This document shows, one piece after another, positions 58,182 to 64,000 of a DNA stretch of 64,000 nt (positions are counted from its first letter, which is position 1; each line of letters begins with the position of its first letter). A model generated the notes under the pieces. It saw nothing but the letters and a program-made list of their open reading frames with translations, had not been told where the DNA came from and ran no database searches. Both the position numbers and the translations under genes were made by a program. The stretch comes from Crocodylus rhombifer. Taxonomy: Eukaryota; Chordata; Crocodylia; Crocodylidae. The stretch lies in NCBI GenBank assembly GCA_038503035.1, contig JAVSML010001068.1:293591-357590 (forward strand), given 5' to 3'.

Positions 58182-59816
58182 TTGGTGACGGACAGAGGGG
58201 ACAAAGCTGAACTCCTCAACGAGTTCTTCGCCTCAGTGTTCCTAAGTGAGAGGCATGACAAGTCTCTCACTGGGAGTGTAGGGAGGCAGCAGCAAGGCAC
58301 CAGACTTCCATGCGTGGACCCTGAGGTGGTGCAGGGTCACTTGGAGGAACTGGATGCCTTTAAGTCGGCAGGCCCGGATGAGCTCCATCCGAGGGTACTG
58401 AAGGCACTGGCCGACATCATTGCAGAGCCACTGGCGGGAATATTTGAACGCTCGTGGCGCACGGGTCAAGTCCCGGAGGACTGGAAAAGGGCCAATGTGG
58501 TTCCCATTTTCAAGAAGGGGAGGAAGGAGGACCCGGGTAACTATAGGCCAGTCAGTCTCACCTCCATCCTTGGCAAAATCTTTGAGAAAATCATCAAGGC
58601 TCACATTTGTGAGAGCCCGGCAGGACAAATTATGCTGAGGGGAAACCAGCACGGGTTCGTGGCAGGTAGATCGTGCCTGACCAATCTAGTCTCTTTTTAT
58701 GACCAGGTCACAAAACGCCTCGACGCAGGAGGAGGGGTGGATGTCGTATACTTGGACTTCAGGAAGGCCTTTGACACGGTATCCCACCCCATACTGGTGA
58801 ACAAGTTAAGGGGCTGTGACTTGGATGACTGCACAGTCCGGTGGGTGGAAAATTGGCTGGAGGGTCGCACCCAGAGAGTCGTGGTGGATGGGTCAGTTTC
58901 GACCTGGAAGAGTGTGGGCAGTGGGGTCCCGCAGGGCTCGGTGGTTGGACCGATACTCTTTAATGTCTTCATCAGCGACTTGGACGAGGGGGTGAAATGT
59001 ACTCTGTCCAAGTTTGCAGATGACACTAAGCTATGGGGCGAAGTGGACACGCCGGAGGGCAGGGAACAGCTGCAAGCAGACCTGGACAGGTTAGACAAGT
59101 GGGCAGAAAACAACAGAATGCAGTTCAACAAGGAGAAATGCAAAGTGCTGCATCTAGGGAGGAAAAATGTCCAGCACACCTACAGCCTAGGAAATGACCT
59201 GCTGGGTGGCACGGAAGTGGAAAGGGATCTTGGAGTCCTAGTGGACTCCAAGATGAACATGAGTCGGCAGTGTGACGAAACCATCAGAAAAGCCAATGGC
59301 ACTTTATCGTGCATCAGCAGATGCATGACAAATAGGTCCAAGGAGGTGATACTTCCCCTCTATCGGGCGCTGGTCAGACCGCAGCTGGAGTACTGCGTGC
59401 AATTCTGGGCGCCGCACTTCAAGAAGGATGCGGATAACCTGGAGAGGGTCCAGAGAAGGGCCACTCGTATGGTTAAGGGCCTGCAGGCCAAGCCCTATGA
59501 GGAGAGATTAGAGAAACTGGACCTTTTCAGCCTCCGCAAGAGAAGGTTGAGAGGCGACCTGGTGGCTGCCTATAAGTTCGTCAGGGGGGCACAGAAGGGA
59601 ATTGGTGAGTATTTATTCACCAAGGCGCCCCCGGGGGTTACAAGAAATAATGGCCACAAGCTAGAGGAGAGCAGATTTAGATCAGATATTAGGAGGAACT
59701 TCTTCACAGTTCGAGTGGCCAAGGTCTGGAACGGGCTCCCAAGGGAGGTGGTGCTCTCCCCTACCCTGGGGGTATTCAAGAGAAGGTTGGATGTGTATCT
59801 AGCTGGGGTAATGTAG
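58182..59816 (+). CDS. CR1 ORF2 reverse transcriptase, uninterrupted partial frame
   Basis: The 544-codon open frame lacks its own start: 58182 is a TTG, the frame is open further 5' to about 58149, and the first ATG is at 58632. It covers the whole reverse transcriptase. Motif A YLDFRKAFD has its catalytic Asp at residue 192, motif B is GVPQGSVVGPILF (248-260), and motif C FADD is at 278-281. The C-terminal domain (KEVILPLYRALVRPQLEYC, RRATRMVKG, RRNFFTVRVAKVWN) ends at a TAG just before the 3' untranslated region. A functional CR1 protein also needs the endonuclease, lost here by 5' truncation. No promoter is evident, so expression is unlikely even though catalytic residues are intact. Confidence 0.85.
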   Translation: MVTDRGDKAELLNEFFASVFLSERHDKSLTGSVGRQQQGTRLPCVDPEVVQGHLEELDAFKSAGPDELHPRVLKALADIIAEPLAGIFERSWRTGQVPEDWKRANVVPIFKKGRKEDPGNYRPVSLTSILGKIFEKIIKAHICESPAGQIMLRGNQHGFVAGRSCLTNLVSFYDQVTKRLDAGGGVDVVYLDFRKAFDTVSHPILVNKLRGCDLDDCTVRWVENWLEGRTQRVVVDGSVSTWKSVGSGVPQGSVVGPILFNVFISDLDEGVKCTLSKFADDTKLWGEVDTPEGREQLQADLDRLDKWAENNRMQFNKEKCKVLHLGRKNVQHTYSLGNDLLGGTEVERDLGVLVDSKMNMSRQCDETIRKANGTLSCISRCMTNRSKEVILPLYRALVRPQLEYCVQFWAPHFKKDADNLERVQRRATRMVKGLQAKPYEERLEKLDLFSLRKRRLRGDLVAAYKFVRGAQKGIGEYLFTKAPPGVTRNNGHKLEESRFRSDIRRNFFTVRVAKVWNGLPREVVLSPTLGVFKRRLDVYLAGVM

Positions 59817-59887
59817 GCCCAGCACTCTTTCCTGCTTATGCAGGGGGTCGGACTCGATGATCTATTGAGGTCCCTTCCGACCCTAGC

Positions 59888-59908
59888 ATCTATGAATCTA
59901 TGAATCTA
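59888..59908 (+). repeat. CR1 3'-terminal 8-bp repeat tail
   Basis: About 2.5 copies of atctatga mark the exact 3' end of CR1 copy B. CR1 elements end in short 8-bp repeats instead of poly(A), and these are probably important for priming reverse transcription. Confidence 0.8.
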
Positions 59909-60099
59909 CTGTTCAGGTGGGATACAAGAGGGAGGAAAGGTGGGGGTGTAGCACTCTACGTCAAAGAGCAATACACATCCTCAACAAACAGCACTGGGTC
60001 AGAGGAGGGTCAGACTGAAGTGCTCTGGGTTACAATACAAGGGGGTCAGGGGCCCTTTCCCTGCAGGGCCAAACACCCAAGGAAGAAGCACCTTGGGAA

Positions 60100-60824
60100 G
60101 TGCCCTCCACTGAAGAGTGGCAGATAGTCACCTGCAGAACCAGGGCTGCGTATAACACAGCAGTATCACTTCCTCCAGTCTGGCTGGAGAACAGGTACGA
60201 GGCACTGGCAACAATGGAGGAGAAGGAGAGAGAGGAGGCAACCGGAGAGGAGGCAACTCCACGCTCTCCATGCTTTGAACAGGTCGAAGGATCTAAGCAG
60301 TCCCGGAGGAGAAGCGTCGAGTGATCATCATAGACGACTCCATCCTGAGAGGTACAGAGGGCCCCATCTGTTGCCAGGACCCCTCGACACACGAGGTCTA
60401 CTGCCTACCCAAAGCAAAGATTCAGGACGTGAAGGGGATGATCCAGGCTGTGATCCAGCCCACTAATTACTACCCCATGGTCCTAATCCAGGTGGGTACT
60501 AATGATGCAGCCAGGAGAAGCCCTGATTACCTGATGGCAGACTACCATGCTCTGGGGGGCATGCTGAAAGAGATAGGTGCACAGGAGGTATTCTCTTCTA
60601 TCCTACCAGTGAGCGGGCATGGAAGACAGCATGCAACGTGCATTGCAGAGACCAACTGGCAGCTTCAGGAATGGTGTCTCGAGGTAGGCTTTGGCTTCCT
60701 TGACAACGACTTGCACATCACGACGAGAGACATGCTTGGGTGGGATGGGCTCCACCTTTCCCCTAAAGCTAAGTGTGTATTCTCTTCTAGGTTGGCGGAC
60801 ATCCTCTGGTGGGCTTTAAACTAG
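60100..60824 (+). pseudogene. CR1 copy C ORF1, esterase domain well preserved
   Basis: The first frame (60100-60324) is the Glu-rich linker. After a frameshift, a 167-codon frame (60321-60824) encodes nearly the whole SGNH esterase. Block I is VIIIDDSILRGTEG, with the nucleophile Ser kept although the usual Gly of GDS is Asp. Block III is MVLIQVGTNDAARR, and block V is GWDGLHLSPKAK with catalytic Asp and His. Family knowledge places this esterase in CR1/L2-type ORF1 proteins, which bind nucleic acid through the N-terminus; its substrate is unsettled. It lies about 140 bp before ORF2. Confidence 0.8.
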
Positions 60825-60961
60825 GCTAGTCGGGGGAAGGGAACGACGAGGGAGGAGGAAGCCTTGGACCGCTAAACCAAGCACCACTCACAAATACAGC
60901 CCAGCCTAGACTGACGAGCGGAACGTATACACGAGTAAGCAACAGGAGCCAGGGCAATGCT

Positions 60962-63511
60962 GTGATTAAGGGGCCAGTGCACACATCCACAGGAGGCCTC
61001 AAATGCCTCTTCACAAATGCTCATAGTATGGGAAACAAGAAGGAGGAACTTATCCTCCTGCAAGCTGACACCAACCCAGACATAGTGGGGCTCAGTGAAA
61101 CATGGTGGGACCCAATGCATGACTGGGTGATGAATATCAAGTGCTATAGGCTGTACAGGAAGGACAGAACAGGGATGAAAGGCGGGGGTATGGCACTCTA
61201 CATTAAGGAGGAACACACATCCTCACCAGGTAGCAGAGTCAGAGGAGGGGCACACTGAAGTGCTCTGGGTTAGAATACAAGGCAGTCGAGGGGAAAGAGA
61301 CGTAGCGGTGGGGTCTACTACAGACTACCCAACCAAGGGGAAGCGCTAAACCAGGAATTCTTAAGTCAGCTCACAGAGGCAATTGGGTCAAAGGACATGG
61401 TCTTCATCGGTGACCTGAACTTTCCAGACATCTGCTGGCAAGAGCAGTCAGCCAGGACTGACCACTCACGTAGGTTCCTAGCCAGAATGCAGGACCTCCA
61501 TCTAACCCAGGAGGTGCACAGCTGCACCAGGCGAGATGCCTTGTTGGACCTGGTGCTGGCCACGGGTGACGACCTGGTGAGGGGGCTGTGGGTGTTTGAC
61601 TACATGGGCAACAGTGATCATTGCCTGCTGGAATTCACCATCCAGTGTAATGTGGCAAAAGCCTGCAGCAAGGCAGCAGCCATAGATTTCAGGAGGGTAG
61701 ACTTCAATGAGCTAAGGAGAATAGTCGGGGAAGCACTGAAGTCCCGGAGGGGTGGGGAGCCAGGTGTCCAAGAAGAATGGTTGCTCCTTAAGGAGATGAT
61801 CCTCCAAGCCCAAAGGGAGGTAATCCCAACACGGATCAAAGGGAACAGGAGGACACAAAAGCCCCCATGGCTCACCAAAAGCATCCAGGAATGAGGTTGC
61901 TCGCAGATGCAGGGGGGCAGTCAGGAAGGCCAAGGTGGAGATGGAACTGGGACTAGCTTCCTGGATCAAGGACAACAAGAAGTCCTTTTTTAAATACATA
62001 GGGGGCAAAAACAAGGTACTGGGTAACGTGGGGCCCCTGCAAGACACGCTAGGAAATTTGGTCGTCACACCAGACGACAAAGCTAACCTATTTAACAACT
62101 TCTTTGCCTCCATTTTCCTGAGCAGGGACCACATCAGCCCCCCAGTGGCTTCCCTCAGGCCCCAGGGGAGGCACACCTAAGCCAAGGGTCAGTGACGATC
62201 TAGTCAGGGAACTTCTGGAGGGACTGGATGTATTTAAATCAGCTGGTCCGGACGATCTCCACCCCAGAATGCTGAGGGAATTAGCTGAAGTCATTGCAGG
62301 ACCCCTGGCACAGCTTTACAAGCACTCGTGGTGCTCTCGTGTGGTGCCAGAGGACAGGAAGGGGGCCAATGTGGTTCCCATCTTCAAAAAAGGGAGGGAG
62401 GAGGACAAGGGGAACAATAGGCCAGTTAGCCTTACCTCGATCCTGGGTAAGATTTTTGAGAGAATTATTCTGGCACATGTCCAGGAGGGGCCAGCAGGGG
62501 AGATTATGCTTAGGGGCAACCAACATGGGTTCAATAGAGGCAGTTCCTGTCAGACCAACCTGGTGGCCTTCTATGACCAGGTCACCAAATCCTTAGATGC
62601 ACGGGTAGCAGTGGACACAGTCTTTCTGGCCATTCGGAAGGACTTTGACACTGTCTCTCACCCCATTCTCATCAAGAAACTGGGGGGCTGCGGTGTAGAC
62701 ACCCACACAGTCAAATGGGTCACCAACTGGCTGGAGGGCCGCACCCAGAGAGTGGTAGTGGATGGGTCATTTTCGACCTGGAGGGATGTGGGCAGTGGGG
62801 TTCTGCAGGGCTTGGTCCTTGGTCCTGCACTGTTCAACATCTTCACCAGTGATTTGGATGAGGGAGTAAAAAGCACCCTGTTCATATTTGCTGATGACAC
62901 TAAGATGTGGAGGGATGTGGGCATGTTAGAAGGAAGGAATAAGCTACAATCAACCCTAGACAGGTTACAGGGGTGGGCAGATGAGAATAGGATGGGATTC
63001 AACACTGACAAGTGCAAGGTGATGCACCTGGGGAGGATTAACCAGCAGCATACCTACAGGCTGGGGAACTCCCTTCTCGTCAGCACAGAGGCAGAAAGGG
63101 ATCTTGGAGTCATTGATTCCAAGATGAACATGGGCCGGCAGTGTGAGGATGCAGCCAGTAAGGCTAACTGCACCTTGTCATGCATCCACAGATGCATCAT
63201 GAGAAGGTCCAAGGTGATCCTCCCCCTCTATGTGACATTGGTCAGGCCGCAGTTGAAGTAGTGCCCAGTTCTGGGCACCGCACTTCAGGAGGGATGTGGA
63301 CAGCGTTGAGAGGGTGCAGAGGAGGGCCACTAGCATGATCCAGGGACAGTACGGCAGACTCTATGAGGAAAGGCTATGGGACCTGAACTTGTTCAGCCTC
63401 TATAAGAGAAGGCTGAAAGGGGATCTGGTGGCTGTCTATAAAGTTACCAGGAGGGGACCAGTGGGGAACAGGAGAGTCCCTGTTCCCCCGAGCACTACCA
63501 GAAGTAACTAG
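60962..63511 (+). pseudogene. CR1 copy C ORF2 (endonuclease plus RT), broken
   Basis: The endonuclease covers 60962-61258 (GGLKCLFTNAHSMGNKKEE, LSETWWD, KGGGMALYIKEEHT) and 61397-61894 (MVFIGDLNFPDICW, DALLDLVLATG, GNSDHCLLEF). The pre-RT region is 61935-62180. Reverse transcriptase is 62269-63261, with motif [15 protein letters not shown], motif C IFADDTKMW, and motif A reading FLAIRKDFDTV, where the catalytic Asp (codon 62629-62631) is Ala. A frameshift follows VRPQLK at 63261, and the C-terminus continues at 63296-63511. At least four breaks plus the lost Asp show it is inactive. Confidence 0.85.
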
Positions 63512-63775
63512 GAATAACAGCCACAGGTTGACTTAGAGTAGGTTCAGGCTAAACATCAAGAAGCACTACTTCACAGTCAGGGAGGCTAGGATCTGGAACC
63601 AACTTCCAAGGGAAGTAGTGCTCGTTCCTATCCCGGGGGTCTTCAAAAGGAGGCTAGATAATCACCTAGCCAGGGTCGTTTGACCCCAGTACTCTTTCCT
63701 GCCCATGGCAGGGGGTTGGACTTGATGATCTGCTCAGATCTGACTGTACTAACTATGAAACTATAATTTAATTGT

Positions 63776-64000
63776 CAAAGGCAGGTATCGATGAACTAAA
63801 ACACTCTGTATAAATAGAATCCAGACACCCTCAGTGTAACTCCCCAGCTTAAACCTTGAGACTCCAGTGAGCAGGAGCACATGAGGTTAACACAAACATC
63901 AGCTCTCCTTCACACTGGCAGCACAACCACCATGGCTGATGCTGCTGCTTCAGAAAGTCCTGCTCTCTGCTAGAGCCTCATGGGAAAGAGAAGTTCTCTG
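63776..64000. other. short non-coding remainder
   Basis: No feature can be supported between the CR1 3' end and the window edge. Confidence 0.5.

Larger units (their letters stand above)
58148..59908 (+). mobile_element. CR1 copy B, young, 5'-truncated, nested
   Basis: It begins at about 58148 within ORF2, between the endonuclease and reverse transcriptase, and ends in the 3' tail atctatga repeated about 2.5 times (59888-59908). Host CR1 sequence flanks both sides: catcaag to the left, ctgttcagg to the right. Comparison with the intact site in copy C (61131-61160) indicates loss of about nine target bases instead of a duplication. The reading frame is unbroken, so this is the youngest CR1 in the window. 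Confidence 0.85.
56640..60052 (+). mobile_element. CR1 LINE copy A, host of a nested CR1
   Basis: The plus-strand order is a GC-rich leader (from about 56640; boundary approximate), ORF1 (about 57014-57860), and the start of the ORF2 endonuclease (57971-58147). The endonuclease then resumes at about 59909 after a nested CR1. It stops near 60052, where a third CR1 begins inside ORF1. The rest of copy A's ORF2 is not found downstream. Copy A is therefore the oldest of the three. Confidence 0.75.
60053..63775 (+). mobile_element. CR1 copy C, near full length from mid-ORF1
   Basis: It starts within ORF1, in the linker between coiled coil and esterase (tttccctgcaggg aligns with the minus-strand copy near 26015). 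It continues through the esterase, the full endonuclease, reverse transcriptase and the 3' end, finishing near 63775 after aactatgaaactat. Frameshifts and stops interrupt both ORFs. It sits inside copy A's endonuclease on the left, but copy A does not resume on the right. Confidence 0.85.

Noticed and set aside
58242..59179. Minus-strand frames of 136 and 160 codons opposite the CR1 reverse transcriptase
   Set aside because: They are antisense shadows of the strongly coding plus-strand frame.
1..64000. CRISPR array, tRNA, rRNA or bacterial-type operon
   Set aside because: No evenly spaced direct repeats with unique spacers, no cloverleaf with internal promoter boxes and no clustered long frames were seen; the content is vertebrate repeat DNA.

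Overview
The window looks like intergenic DNA from an amniote (sauropsid) genome, most likely a crocodilian, less likely a turtle. The signs are several CR1 LINEs whose first reading frame encodes an SGNH-type esterase, an 8-bp repeat tail (atctatga type) on the best-preserved CR1, many short hAT elements with 8-bp target duplications, a Harbinger transposase with its Myb-like partner, and short palindromic MITEs with 'tgcgcagta' cores. I found no convincing host exon, tRNA, rRNA or CRISPR array. Nearly everything I can support is transposon-derived, in an AT-rich background.

Layout. 1-7.1 kb: three hAT elements with 7/8-matching target duplications; the third (4635-7135) appears to contain a retroviral-type LTR remnant. 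7.1-11.5 kb: featureless. 11.5-12.7 kb: two MITEs with AGT-type 3-bp flanks. 12.7-15.3 kb: GC-rich unclassified DNA. 17.5 kb: a 113-bp palindromic element. 19.8-24 kb: three hATs and two MITEs. 24.2-27 kb: a minus-strand CR1 lacking its 3' end, with a GC-rich leader. 28.5-29.3 kb: an 830-bp terminal-inverted-repeat element. 31-32.4 kb: GC-rich unclassified DNA. 33.3-36.2 kb: two minus-strand CR1 copies, the older one split by a solo LTR. 36.25-36.58 kb: a large inverted duplication. 38.5-39.7 kb: two MITEs, one apparently carrying a copy of flanking DNA. 50.3-52.6 kb: a decayed Harbinger with divergent transposase and Myb/SANT-like genes, the latter cut by a CR1. 55-55.5 kb: tandem units resembling tiny exons. 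56.6-63.8 kb: three plus-strand CR1 copies, one inserted inside another.

As a system, the region is a layered transposon graveyard in which insertion order can be read. The solo LTR entered an old CR1, a CR1 entered the Harbinger Myb gene, and a young CR1 with an unbroken 544-codon reverse transcriptase frame entered an older CR1. The CR1 copies share one architecture: ORF1 (coiled coil, then SGNH esterase) followed by ORF2 (endonuclease, then reverse transcriptase). All but the nested copy are visibly inactivated, and that copy lacks its 5' half.
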